22,190 nucleotides of DNA, taken from IMG/VR virus record IMGVR_UViG_3300037153_000113, positions 1 to 22,190 of that record. One strand, 5' to 3'. The position numbers and the translations under genes are program-made. The DNA comes from a virus. The notes beneath the pieces were generated by a model that was given only the letters and a program-made list of their open reading frames with translations, did no database searches and was not told where the DNA came from. Shown here one piece after another: positions 1-7,660 of this stretch (the first letter of the stretch is position 1; every line of letters starts with the position of its first letter).

Positions 1-108
1 CGCATTACAACCGATTTCGAATTTGACATTGTGGGTACGCCGGATCGCACGTACGCCGCGCCCGGCGTCGCGCAAGAAGAGGTTCCCGCACCCGCACCGG
101 TTGGCTAA
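1..108 (+). CDS. Major tail protein, 3' end (duplicate of 22064-22171)
   Basis: The last 35 codons and TAA stop (106-108) of the major tail protein whose complete copy is at 21707-22171. It reads in frame from base 1 and ends in a Pro/Ala-rich tail (EEVPAPAPVG). It is present only because the circular contig overlaps itself and is not a second gene. The next gene starts in the overlapping TAATG at 106-110. Confidence 0.93.
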   Translation, partial: RITTDFEFDIVGTPDRTYAAPGVAQEEVPAPAPVG

Positions 109-127
109 TGCCCGAGCCGGTAGTACG
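1..127. repeat. Terminal direct repeat, left copy (assembly overlap)
   Basis: The first 127 bases are identical to the last 127 (22064-22190). The repeat starts inside one gene and ends inside the next, with no terminus-like features, so it is best read as the overlap of a circular contig. The length of 127 equals a k-mer size commonly used by assemblers. The unique circle would be 22,063 bp. A true 127-bp terminal repeat is possible but less likely, because both copies sit within coding sequence. Confidence 0.95.
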
Positions 128-488
128 TATCGAAGGGCTCTCCGAATTGCGGCGTACGTGCATCAAAGCGGGCGCGCAAATGGAAGAGTTCAAAGAGGCA
201 ACGCAACGGACCGGACAGGTAGTGAGCTTTCATGCAATGGGACTCGCACCGAAACGGTCCGGTGCGTTAGCCGGATCGATACGCCCGGCACGCGCGGCAA
301 GCCGCGTCACGGTGTACGCGGGAAGCTCTTCGGTGCCCTACGCGGGCGTCATTCATTGGGGATGGCCCGCGCACAACATCCGATCGCAACCATTTTTGAC
401 CGATGCGGCGAGTCAATCCGAGCCGCAATGGGTCGGATACTTCTTCGCGGAATTGCAAAAGATTATCGACGGGATACACGGGACATGA
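108..488 (+). CDS. HK97 gp10-like head-tail/tail completion protein
   Basis: 126 residues. The central stretch PKRSGALAGSIR, followed by a beta segment, VPYAGVIHWGW and QPFLTDA, is the signature pattern of the HK97 gp10/minor tail completion family (basic residues plus SG-L, vpYA-wG, pFl). Such proteins sit at the neck or tail end of siphovirus virions during head-tail joining. The start overlaps the stop of the major tail gene (TAATG) and its own TGA overlaps the next start (ATGA), so it is translationally coupled in the late operon. Its place after the major tail gene, rather than before the tail terminator, is unusual. Family assignment is by motif only. Confidence 0.8.
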   Translation: MPEPVVRIEGLSELRRTCIKAGAQMEEFKEATQRTGQVVSFHAMGLAPKRSGALAGSIRPARAASRVTVYAGSSSVPYAGVIHWGWPAHNIRSQPFLTDAASQSEPQWVGYFFAELQKIIDGIHGT

Positions 489-787
489 GCACGCTACGGC
501 ATCGCTACCGGCTCGTTCTTGACGGAACGAAATTCGAAGTTGTCACGTCCGCGCGTGATATGGCGGCAGCGCAAATCGATCCGTCCAATCCGAACGCGAA
601 CTTTGCCGAGGCGACTTTTAGGCTCTTGCATGCGGCGTGTATCCGCAACAACATTCCTAATATCCCGTCCGATTGGGAATCGTTCGCGGATTTACTCGAT
701 GACGTGGACGACATGGAGCCGGGCGAGGACGCAAATTTGCCGGACCCTACCCGGTCGGTGGGATTGGAGACCTTGCAGTCAAAGTAG
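485..787 (+). CDS. Tail assembly chaperone, unshifted (G-type) product
   Basis: 100 residues from the ATG at 485, which overlaps the upstream TGA (ATGA). The same frame is open back to base 23, but that upstream part is the shadow of the gp10-like gene. The product is mostly helical with an acidic end (DDVDDMEPGED). Its position directly before the tape measure gene, plus a slippery site and a conserved -1 frame extension, identifies it as the G-type tail assembly chaperone. These proteins coat the tape measure protein during tail assembly and are absent from the virion. The zero-frame protein ends at TAG 785-787. Confidence 0.85.
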   Translation: MSTLRHRYRLVLDGTKFEVVTSARDMAAAQIDPSNPNANFAEATFRLLHAACIRNNIPNIPSDWESFADLLDDVDDMEPGEDANLPDPTRSVGLETLQSK

Positions 788-888
788 CAATTGCAACGGG
801 CATCGGGCCTAGCGAATGGTTATCCGATCCGCGCGCAATGGTTACCGCCATGGAAATCTTGACTGAGCAAGCACGGAGGCGCCGCTAA
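485..888 (+). CDS. Tail assembly chaperone, frameshifted (G-T type) product
   Basis: Join of 485-739 in frame 0 and 739-888 in the -1 frame, about 134 residues. After Asn-Leu at the slippery site the ribosome would continue with AGPYPVGGIGDLAVKVAIAT, then GIGPSEWLSDPRAMVTAMEI and a basic RRRR end, stopping at TAA 886-888, which overlaps the tape measure ATG (TAATG). The pattern GI-P-EW-DPR-TA-E-RRR is typical of T-domain extensions in actinophage tail chaperones. The -1 frame has no start of its own, so it can only be reached by frameshifting. The ratio of G to G-T normally matters for tail assembly. Confidence 0.85.
733..739 (+). promoter_or_regulatory. Programmed -1 frameshift slippery heptamer
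   Basis: AAATTTG reads as A AAT TTG in the zero frame of the chaperone gene, a perfect X XXY YYZ heptamer. Re-pairing one base back as AAA TTT places the ribosome in the frame of the 49-residue T extension, which stays open to 888. The zero-frame stop lies 46 bases downstream, giving ample overlap. No pseudoknot was worked out downstream. Confidence 0.85.
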
Positions 889-3059
889 TGGCCGGTAGCG
901 CGATACTCAAATTGCAGGTAATCGCGGATGCCTCCAAAGCGGTTAGCACACTCCACGGTCTGAGCAATGCAACCGACGATGCCGGTAAAACGACAACAAC
1001 AATGTCCGACCGGCTCAAATCGCTTGGTAAAGCGGCAGCCGTTGCAGCGGGCGCGGCAGCTATCGGCGGACTCATTGCGGTATTCAAAACCGGTTGGCAA
1101 GAGCAGCAAGACTTTCTAGCCGGGCAATCGCAATTAGAAGCCGGTTTGAAATCGACCGGCAACGCCGCAAATGTGACCGTGGACGGCATGGAAAAACTTG
1201 CCTCCACGATTCAGAATTACTCCGGACAGACGGACGATTCAATCGTTGCGTCCGAGAAACTCATGCTCACGTTTACGAACGTGCGCAACGCGGCAGGCAA
1301 GAATAACGATATATTCAATCAAGCGATAAAGCTTACTGCCGACATGGCCGCGCGTATGGGTGGCGAGGCATCTACCTATGCGATTCAACTAGGCAAGGCT
1401 CTCAACGATCCGATCAAGGGTCTGAGCACGCTAACGCGTATCGGCGTGAGCTTTACCGAGCAGCAAAAGAAGCAAGTTACCGCGCTCGTGGAGAGCGGTC
1501 ACACGATGGCCGCACAAAAGATAATCATTGGCGAGCTCAATAAAGAATTCGGCGGCAGCGCCAAGGCATTCGGCAATACCCTGCCGGGCCAAATCGAGCG
1601 TACTAAGCGCGCATTCGAGGATGTGTCTCAACAGGTAGTCGCATCGCTTATGCCGATAATTACGAAACTCGCGCAATTCCTACTCAAAGACCTTATGCCC
1701 GCGTTCAAAGGCTTTGTTGACTTCGTAACGCGAAACTTCGATTGGATCGGGCCGCTAGTCGCAGCAATCGGAACAATTATCGTTGCCACAAAGCTATGGG
1801 CCGCGGCGACTGCATTACTCGGTATATCAATGGATATGTTGCCGGTGATCGGATGGATATCGGCAATTGTCGCACTAGCAACCGCAATCATCTACGCATA
1901 CAACCATTGCGAGACCTTCCGCAAGATCGTGCAAGCGGTATTCTCGGCGATCACTACCTATATCAAGATATGGTGGAAGTCATGGGTTATCGCGTTCAAT
2001 GCGGTAAAGAAGGTTGTAACCGTTGTTGGTAAGGCGATCGGCGTTGCGGTCAAAGCGGTGTGGAAAGTCGTTGTTGCAACGGCTAAAACGATATTCAAGG
2101 TGTACACGACACCATGGGTGCTTACGTGGAAGTTCATAAAGAATCTCGTCACGAAATGGGCACCGCAAATATTCTCATGGGTAAAGAATGTCGTTGTCCG
2201 TGGCGCGCAAGCACTGAGTAACCTCTTCGACCGGATAACGGGACCGTTCAAAAAGGCTTGGGATTGGATTCGATCGCACGTCAGCGGGTGGGCGTCCTCG
2301 GTAGCGACGTGGATTCGTAATATCGCATCGCGTGCGTTCAGTGCGCTAAGCAATCTGTTCGATCACATAGTGTCGCCGTTTCAGCGTGCGTGGCAATGGT
2401 TGAGTAGCCATGTCAGCGGGTGGGCGTCCTCGGTAGCCAATTGGCTAGGCAGAGTAGCGAGCGCCGTAGGGCGTGCGCTCAATGGCGTATTTCACGCGGT
2501 CATCGGTCCATTTCAGGACGCGTGGAGTTGGCTTAGCTCGCACGTCAGCGGATGGGCGAGCGGCGTATGGAATTGGCTTAGCGGCATAGCCGGGCGAGTC
2601 GGTAGCGCACTGTCGGGCGTGTTCAATGCGATTATCTCGCCATTCAAGACCGCATACGATTGGGTAATGTCGCACGTCATTAGCCCGCTGAAATCCGCGT
2701 GGAACGGTTTTGCGAACGTAATCAATGCCGTGCACATCACGCTGCCGAAAATCAAGATTCCGTTCGGGCCAACCATCGGCGGGCAAACCATCGGGCTACC
2801 GCATATCCCAACCTTTGCATCCGGTGCGTTCGTTGGTAAACCGACGATGGCGGTTGTTGGTGAAGCCGGTAACGAATGGGTATTGCCCGATGCGAAGCTG
2901 CGCGCGATGCTGCGGCAAGAGCTTGCCAACATGGGACCAACGATCGTTATCAATGGCGCTCTTGATCCGGACGCGGTAGCACGGCAAGTAGAAAGGCTCT
3001 TAGTCGGTCGCTCGCGGCGCGTGCAAGGTGTATCGCGTTCCGGAACGGCACACCTATGA
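888..3059 (+). CDS. Tail tape measure protein
   Basis: 723 residues. It is the longest helical protein in the tail module, directly after the chaperone pair. Seen: a hydrophobic Ala-rich segment near residues 48-66, a cluster of hydrophobic stretches around 285-345, a Lys/Trp/Val-rich helical zone (about 350-440), then four copies of a 44-residue Trp-rich repeat (442-617), and a C-terminal part with FASGAFVGKPTMAVVGEAG, common at tape measure C-termini. It sets tail length; at the usual ~0.15 nm per residue it predicts a tail of about 108 nm. Its TGA overlaps the next start (ATGA at 3056). Confidence 0.95.
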   Translation: MAGSAILKLQVIADASKAVSTLHGLSNATDDAGKTTTTMSDRLKSLGKAAAVAAGAAAIGGLIAVFKTGWQEQQDFLAGQSQLEAGLKSTGNAANVTVDGMEKLASTIQNYSGQTDDSIVASEKLMLTFTNVRNAAGKNNDIFNQAIKLTADMAARMGGEASTYAIQLGKALNDPIKGLSTLTRIGVSFTEQQKKQVTALVESGHTMAAQKIIIGELNKEFGGSAKAFGNTLPGQIERTKRAFEDVSQQVVASLMPIITKLAQFLLKDLMPAFKGFVDFVTRNFDWIGPLVAAIGTIIVATKLWAAATALLGISMDMLPVIGWISAIVALATAIIYAYNHCETFRKIVQAVFSAITTYIKIWWKSWVIAFNAVKKVVTVVGKAIGVAVKAVWKVVVATAKTIFKVYTTPWVLTWKFIKNLVTKWAPQIFSWVKNVVVRGAQALSNLFDRITGPFKKAWDWIRSHVSGWASSVATWIRNIASRAFSALSNLFDHIVSPFQRAWQWLSSHVSGWASSVANWLGRVASAVGRALNGVFHAVIGPFQDAWSWLSSHVSGWASGVWNWLSGIAGRVGSALSGVFNAIISPFKTAYDWVMSHVISPLKSAWNGFANVINAVHITLPKIKIPFGPTIGGQTIGLPHIPTFASGAFVGKPTMAVVGEAGNEWVLPDAKLRAMLRQELANMGPTIVINGALDPDAVARQVERLLVGRSRRVQGVSRSGTAHL
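2211..2738 (+). repeat. Four tandem 132-nt (44-residue) repeats in the tape measure gene
   Basis: Units start at 2211, 2343, 2475 and 2607. Each encodes a variant of ALSNLFDxIxxPFxxAWxWL followed by SHVSGWASxVxxW; the fourth unit is diverged in its second half (SHVISPLKSAWNG). The CACGTC/CATGTC landmark falls at 2277, 2409, 2541 and 2673, exactly 132 bases apart. Units 1 and 2 share a near-identical stretch around 2277-2305 and 2409-2437, suggesting recent duplication or gene conversion. Each unit would add about 6.6 nm of tail. Confidence 0.93.
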
Positions 3060-5824
3060 CCGCACCGCTCATCGCAACGAACCTCGCGACGATTCCGCAA
3101 GTCCGCGCTTGGGCGACTGCGGCTAATCAAATGGGCGCAAGCCAAAATGTCAACGCTACATTTGCAACGGCTACGTTCGGCATCGATGGCACCCGTCCCT
3201 ATGGGCGACGCACGCTCGTAGCAACAACCGGCATTCAAGGGCTTTCGTATCGCAACAACGATCAAGCGTTAGTTGGTGCGGCGCAAGCCTCTTTGCCGGT
3301 CGGTGCGGGTATTCCATGCGCGGGTAAGACGCGAGTACGGCTCAATTGCAAGTACCGCGTTACCGTGGCAAGCGGTGTTGTCGTCCCTATCGCGATCGAA
3401 TGGCGGTTCGCGGACGCGGCATACGCTTGGGTAAATCCGGCATCGACTAGCACGCCGGTAATAAACCTTGTCAATGGGCAATGGGTGGAGGTAAATCTCG
3501 TCCTGCCTGTACCGGCAAACGGTGCCTTTCTTGCGATGCGGTGGTTTACGCAGCACGCTGCCGCGAATGTCGCGCAGGGCGATACCGCCGATATCGCGGA
3601 AGTTCTATTCACCACCGACGATTACGATGGCCCGTATTTCGACGGCGACGCGGATAGGGCGCGGTGGACCGGCGCGGTAAACAATTCCACTAGCGAGCTA
3701 TTCGGCGATGCCCCGCCACAACCGCTACCGCCCCCGCCAAGCGATGTTTCATGCATCGTGTATGTAGAGGGCAACCGCATCGCGGATACCGGGCCGGATT
3801 ACCTCAATGACGTGCCAACCGTCCTTGCCGGTTTATCGGTGGAATGGGGACGCGAGACGGTAGTAGATCAACCGCCCACATCTACATGCAGCTTTACCGT
3901 TGCCGAGCGTCCCGGTATGCGGTCGATATTTCCGGTGCTGCATGTCGGTAACCGCGTAGATGTAGAGGTTGGCTATCAGGACGAATCGATACCGCCCGGT
4001 GCACCGGTCAACGTAGCCGAGGACGGTAACTTTCTCACGATCCCGATTGCACAACGGACGCGGTATGGAACGGGAAGCGTTGCGCGAGCGGTATTGGGCG
4101 GCAATGTCACCATGTTGGGCGTGCAATCGGGATCGATCTACGCGCGCACGACGCGGAGTCTTCCGGCAGCATTCGCGAACGACATGATATTGATTGCGCC
4201 TGCCGCGTTTAGCAACCAATCGACCGCTTGGGACTCGATCCCGCAAGTGCTCCCCGGCTCATCGTGGCAATTGCAATTCTATGCGGGGATGGGTGGCAAC
4301 GGCGATACCGGCTCGCAGACGCCCGGGCAGTATTACCCGCAACCATTGGCGCAAGCGGTGCTCTTCACTTCGCCATCGGCAACCGGTCCGTATAGCTTTA
4401 TTGGTCCGCAAGTCACGCTCGAATCGCTCAATAACTTGCAATGGACTATCAACGTTCCGATACCAACACCGCTCCCGCAAAGAGGATGGCTAGGTCTCGC
4501 GGTATGGCCGCGCCCGCGCATTACATGGGAGAGGTATTGGAGCGCCACCGCGCCATGGACCGGCGCTCTAGACGCTTGGGTAGGGGCGACCGGGTATAAC
4601 CCTAGAGGGCTCGATGATTTACGCATTTCATTCTTCCAAGTGATCACAACGGGCGGCGCGGACTTGCGCCGACAGATGCTCGCATTTGCCGGGCGCATAA
4701 CCGACCTAGAGATAGTCGGCGCGCAAAATGGTAGTTCCCAATGGCGCGCGACATGCGCGGACGTAACCGCCGATATGGCGAATGATGCAATCGGCGATGA
4801 CCCGTGGCAGCAAGAGCGAATAGACGTGCGCGTGCCGCGTATCCAAAGCCTGTCATCGGTGGACTTCACGACGGATATAGATTCCGGTATCGCGCACCGC
4901 GTGATGAGCTATATCGACGTGGACTCGCAACCAACCATCGGACTAATTACCGATATGGCGAATTCATCGGGCGGCATCGTGTGGGCCGCATTCACCACCG
5001 AACGCGGATTCTATCTATGGATCGAAGACCCGGAAAACCGCGTTGCGCTCGGCGCTCTCATGTTCGACGCGAATATCGGGCGTGTCGTGATCGATTGGAA
5101 CCGATACCATCCGGGCGGAAGTGCGATCGTGTCAGCGTGCGATATCCCGCGCGACGCACCGAGCTTCGTGCAAAATGTGAGCGACGTTATTACACGCGTG
5201 GATTTGACGTGGCTAGAACAGACAATGGGCGAGGATGGCGTAACGCCGGAGCCTACAGAGCGCTACGTGCACGTGTGGGATAGCGACGCGGAAGCGCTCT
5301 ATGGCGTGCGCGCCCTGAGCATGTCAACGCAACTAGTCAATAGCACGGCGGCAACGGACGTAGCCACACAAGCGCTCATGCGCCAATCGGATCTACGGTG
5401 GCGGATGCTCAATATCGAATGGGACACCGGGACGCGCGTCCTAACCGATGCCGATCGTACTTACCTACTGCGGATACTTGATGGTGTTACCCGGATCGGG
5501 CTACCCGTGACCATTACCGACTTGCCCGCATGGACGCCGGACTATCCCGCCGTGAATGCCTATCTAGAGGGTGGCACGTACACGTACACCGATGGCGCGT
5601 GGACCGTGGATCTCAATCTAAGTCCGTCGCACACCATCGGCGCTAGCGCGACATGGGCTCAACTGCCGGTTGCATGGAGATGGAATCAATTCGATATCAA
5701 TATCGCATGGTCGGATTGTTGGGGATTGGCGGTATCCGGTACTGCGCTAGCAGTACAGGACGAGCCGGTGCCCGTAATAACCGATCGGCTAATGGGGAGT
5801 AGCTATGGCGTCAACGGGAACTAA
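3056..5824 (+). CDS. Minor tail protein: tail hub with carbohydrate-binding-like domains
   Basis: 922 residues, directly downstream of the tape measure with an ATGA overlap. Residues 1-217 form a beta-rich module ending in YFDGD (194-198) and WTGAVNNSTSE, the ending typical of jelly-roll carbohydrate-binding-like domains in actinophage minor tail proteins. A proline linker (220-228) follows. A hub-like part begins at about 232 (VLAGLSVEWGRETVVDQP, then GNRVDVEVGY) and appears to resume near 560 with FAGRITDLEI and CADVTADMANDAIGDDPW. Between them (about 335-558) is another beta-rich jelly-roll-like segment. The protein probably forms the tail tip and contacts the host surface. No separate distal tail protein gene lies between it and the tape measure. 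Domain borders are estimates. Confidence 0.85.
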   Translation: MTAPLIATNLATIPQVRAWATAANQMGASQNVNATFATATFGIDGTRPYGRRTLVATTGIQGLSYRNNDQALVGAAQASLPVGAGIPCAGKTRVRLNCKYRVTVASGVVVPIAIEWRFADAAYAWVNPASTSTPVINLVNGQWVEVNLVLPVPANGAFLAMRWFTQHAAANVAQGDTADIAEVLFTTDDYDGPYFDGDADRARWTGAVNNSTSELFGDAPPQPLPPPPSDVSCIVYVEGNRIADTGPDYLNDVPTVLAGLSVEWGRETVVDQPPTSTCSFTVAERPGMRSIFPVLHVGNRVDVEVGYQDESIPPGAPVNVAEDGNFLTIPIAQRTRYGTGSVARAVLGGNVTMLGVQSGSIYARTTRSLPAAFANDMILIAPAAFSNQSTAWDSIPQVLPGSSWQLQFYAGMGGNGDTGSQTPGQYYPQPLAQAVLFTSPSATGPYSFIGPQVTLESLNNLQWTINVPIPTPLPQRGWLGLAVWPRPRITWERYWSATAPWTGALDAWVGATGYNPRGLDDLRISFFQVITTGGADLRRQMLAFAGRITDLEIVGAQNGSSQWRATCADVTADMANDAIGDDPWQQERIDVRVPRIQSLSSVDFTTDIDSGIAHRVMSYIDVDSQPTIGLITDMANSSGGIVWAAFTTERGFYLWIEDPENRVALGALMFDANIGRVVIDWNRYHPGGSAIVSACDIPRDAPSFVQNVSDVITRVDLTWLEQTMGEDGVTPEPTERYVHVWDSDAEALYGVRALSMSTQLVNSTAATDVATQALMRQSDLRWRMLNIEWDTGTRVLTDADRTYLLRILDGVTRIGLPVTITDLPAWTPDYPAVNAYLEGGTYTYTDGAWTVDLNLSPSHTIGASATWAQLPVAWRWNQFDINIAWSDCWGLAVSGTALAVQDEPVPVITDRLMGSSYGVNGN

Positions 5825-6167
5825 GAAGCTGCCATATCCGCAACCGTCCGAGCCGATAGCGCAAGGTGCGGACGCTATTCGTAAGCTCGCGCAATCGGTC
5901 GATAATATGGTGCAAGCCGGGGCGGTCACGGTAGCTATCGGGACGGCTAACCTCAACCAAAGCCAAGCGGTGGCGTTTCCCGTACCGTTCAATTCGGCGC
6001 CGTACGTGTGCATTACCCCGATCAGCGGACCGACGCCGGATTTCACTACGGCATGGTGGGTAACGGCGGTAACGGCAAATGGCTTTACCGCATGGAGTCG
6101 CCGCAGCACGACGGGAAACTTTACGGCTCATTGGGTGGCGGTCGGCTCGGTTGTGGCGGTTACGTAG
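5805..6167 (+). CDS. Minor tail protein with lectin-like C-terminal domain
   Basis: 120 residues, overlapping the hub gene by 20 bases. The N-terminus (LPYPQPSEPIAQGADAIRKL) matches a short motif seen at the start of many actinophage tail-tip proteins. The rest is beta-rich: VAFPVPFNSAPYVCITPI, then VTAVTANGFTAW and HWVAVGS, the spacing expected of an H-type-lectin-like tail fibre fold (F-x-P-V, GF, W-A-x-G). It is a likely receptor-binding tip or a small trimeric appendage. The lectin comparison is pattern-based and not certain. Confidence 0.75.
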   Translation: MASTGTKKLPYPQPSEPIAQGADAIRKLAQSVDNMVQAGAVTVAIGTANLNQSQAVAFPVPFNSAPYVCITPISGPTPDFTTAWWVTAVTANGFTAWSRRSTTGNFTAHWVAVGSVVAVT

Positions 6168-6180
6168 TAGTGTGCGGCGC

Positions 6181-6261
6181 ATGACGGATAGAGCAATCAT
6201 TGTGGCGCTCATCATCGGCTTTGCGCTCGGCTTGGCGGTCGGACTATTGATAGCGGCGTAA
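6181..6261 (+). CDS. 26-residue single-pass membrane peptide
   Basis: ATG at 6181 to TAA 6259-6261: MTDRAI followed by an uninterrupted hydrophobic segment (about residues 5-26) ending LLIAA. It sits 13 bases downstream of the last tail gene and just before the endolysin, the expected place for a holin or lysis accessory peptide. No clear Shine-Dalgarno sequence precedes it, so it may depend on coupling. An in-frame start exists at 6079, but that stretch is covered by the tail gene. It could instead be a fortuitous ORF; the clean transmembrane pattern argues against that. Confidence 0.55.
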   Translation: MTDRAIIVALIIGFALGLAVGLLIAA

Positions 6262-6274
6262 ATGGAGGTAAGAA

Positions 6275-6937
6275 ATGCCCTACTCTCCCGATTCAATAAT
6301 GAGCGTGTACAAACGCATTCAACAGGCAATCCCGAGCACGCAATTGGGCGGTATATATGCCAATAAAGCGGGCTACCATAATTGCCGCGCCAATCTGCCA
6401 TCGTCGGATTACTCGGTGCAAAAAGCGGACGACAAGAAAGGTGATGCGCAGGCATCGGCCGGTCTCGACCTAACGTTTCCGAACAATTCCGACGAGCGCA
6501 CGCTAATGTCACGGCTCATGAAGGCCGGGCAAGCGGGCGATTCACGCGTACACAATTTGCGCGAATGTTTCGGCACAACGGACGGCAAAACGGTAACCGG
6601 TTGGGACTTCCGGGGAATGTATTACGTCACGTCGGATAGCTCGCACTTATGGCATATCCACGTGAGCTTTTATCGCGCGTATGCAACCAATCAGAAAACG
6701 GCGGATGATTTGGTATCCGTCCTACTCGGCAGCGGCTATAGCCCGGACGTGAAACCGGAGGATGACGACATGAATCAAGAGGACACGCGCAAAGAGATTG
6801 CAACGGCACTGCGCAATTACCATCTCGGCGAACAGTCCGATTCGAAGCATTGGACCGAAGCCAACTATCCGAACATTATCAAGGATTCCAAGAATGGCGT
6901 AGCCGACCGGTTGCAGCGATTGGAGAAGGGCAAATGA
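6275..6937 (+). CDS. Endolysin, M15-like peptidase
   Basis: 220 residues with a strong ribosome site (GGAGGT at 6264-6269, 5 bases before ATG). The pattern GYHNCR (H35), GDAQASAGLDLTF (D65), VTGWD (109-111) and SDSSHLWHIHVSF (H124, H127, H129) matches a lysin family of actinobacterial phages related to zinc D-Ala-D-Ala carboxypeptidase/M15 enzymes, where the HxH near the end and the Asp bind zinc. The classical SxHxxGxAxD motif is not intact, so H35 may supply the missing ligand (inference). It would cut peptide links in host peptidoglycan. Residues about 155-220 form a charged tail, perhaps for wall binding. There is no signal peptide, so release should need a holin. Its TGA overlaps the next ATG. 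Confidence 0.8.
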   Translation: MPYSPDSIMSVYKRIQQAIPSTQLGGIYANKAGYHNCRANLPSSDYSVQKADDKKGDAQASAGLDLTFPNNSDERTLMSRLMKAGQAGDSRVHNLRECFGTTDGKTVTGWDFRGMYYVTSDSSHLWHIHVSFYRAYATNQKTADDLVSVLLGSGYSPDVKPEDDDMNQEDTRKEIATALRNYHLGEQSDSKHWTEANYPNIIKDSKNGVADRLQRLEKGK

Positions 6938-7101
6938 GCGAATCTGTAGTTGAGCCGAACGAAAACGAAGAGCCGGAAGTGCGCGAAAGCGGCGATGCCG
7001 AGGATTTACCGCCCGACACCGTGACGGAAGAGGTAACGGAGACGGTCGAGACGGAAGAGTCCGAATCCGGAGTCGACGAATCCGAGGCGAAGCCGGACTA
7101 A
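6934..7101 (+). CDS. Acidic N-terminal part of a probable holin gene
   Basis: 55 residues as written, starting at the ATGA overlap with the endolysin stop and ending TAA 7099-7101. It is dominated by Glu/Asp with some Pro/Thr/Ser (TEEVTETVETEESESGVDES) and shows no hydrophobic segment. On its own it resembles no known enzyme. The -1 frame downstream encodes a two-segment membrane protein with no start codon of its own, so this acidic stretch is most likely the cytoplasmic N-terminal domain of that protein, joined by frameshift or separated here by a single-base sequence error. Confidence 0.6.
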   Translation: MSESVVEPNENEEPEVRESGDAEDLPPDTVTEEVTETVETEESESGVDESEAKPD

Positions 7102-7319
7102 AGGATTGGGCGGTAATCATCCTCGCGCTAGGTCTCGGAACGGCTCTCAATCTCGTCACGTTCGCGGTGTTGTGGGACGCGCTTTTCTCGCCCGAGTCCG
7201 GGCTATCGGATAACGCCGTGCAGCTACTGACCGGATGGGGCGGAGGCATGATCGGCGTGATCGGTGCCTACGTCGGTTACAAGGCGTCAGCGGGCAACGG
7301 CGAGCCGCCCAAGCGCTGA
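7095..7319 (+). CDS. Probable holin membrane domain, reading frame without a start codon
   Basis: Reading the -1 frame relative to the acidic ORF gives G-LKDWAVIILALGLGTALNL, then VTFAVLWDALFSPES, a second hydrophobic stretch WGGGMIGVIGAYVGY, and a basic end (GEPPKR), stop TGA 7317-7319. Two transmembrane segments with a charged tail, directly after the endolysin, fit a holin. The frame is open from the stop at 6951-6953, but it has no ATG, GTG or TTG before GTG 7167, which lies inside the first membrane segment. Joined to the acidic ORF near 7095 it would make about 128 residues. No classical slippery heptamer is visible in the overlap. Alternatives are an assembly indel, or a rare non-AUG start behind the AAAGGA at 7100-7105. 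Confidence 0.65.
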   Translation, partial: GLKDWAVIILALGLGTALNLVTFAVLWDALFSPESGLSDNAVQLLTGWGGGMIGVIGAYVGYKASAGNGEPPKR

Positions 7320-7433
7320 CCTAACGCCCTCAGCGCCACGCTGAGCGACGAACGCCGCGCGGTGCGTGTCCTAGGTACCCCCTACCGTCCCCGGCACGCC
7401 TAGAGCCGCGCGGCGTTCCCCCGGGATGGCCGA

Positions 7434-7457
7434 TGCCGGACGGATGAGCGTCCGGCA
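7434..7457 (+). terminator. Hairpin after the lysis genes, possible terminator
   Basis: Perfect 9-bp stem TGCCGGACG/CGTCCGGCA with a 6-base loop (GATGAG). It follows the end of the late/lysis transcript by about 115 bases. There is no T-run after the stem, so it is only a candidate; a shorter 7-bp stem at 7329-7345 lies closer to the last stop codon. Confidence 0.35.
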
Positions 7458-7660
7458 CCGTGCCGAGCCTCTTACCCCTGCCCGGGGATCGGTTCTCACT
7501 AGTCGCGGAACCGTGCTCACGGGCGGTGCTAACACGTTCCCCGGCGGGGAATATGGCCCGGATTTGGCACTGTTTGGAGATCAACTAGGGCCAAAATATG
7601 TACCCAAACTCGGACATAGCGACGCTCAAATGAACTTGTAGTAGTACCGCATGCCCCGAA

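Noticed and set aside
23-484. Upstream extension of the tail chaperone frame (254-codon ORF)
   Set aside because: It overlaps the gp10-like gene, whose protein pattern is convincing, and the ATG at 485 is placed in an ATGA junction; the upstream part is arginine-rich shadow sequence.
2513-3265. Long minus-strand ORF of 250 codons
   Set aside because: It runs antisense across the tape measure end and hub gene start, with no recognisable motif; typical shadow of GC-rich coding sequence.
7426-7641. ORF of 71 codons between lysis genes and integrase
   Set aside because: It crosses several inverted repeats, has no ribosome site or family features, and lies in the probable attP region.
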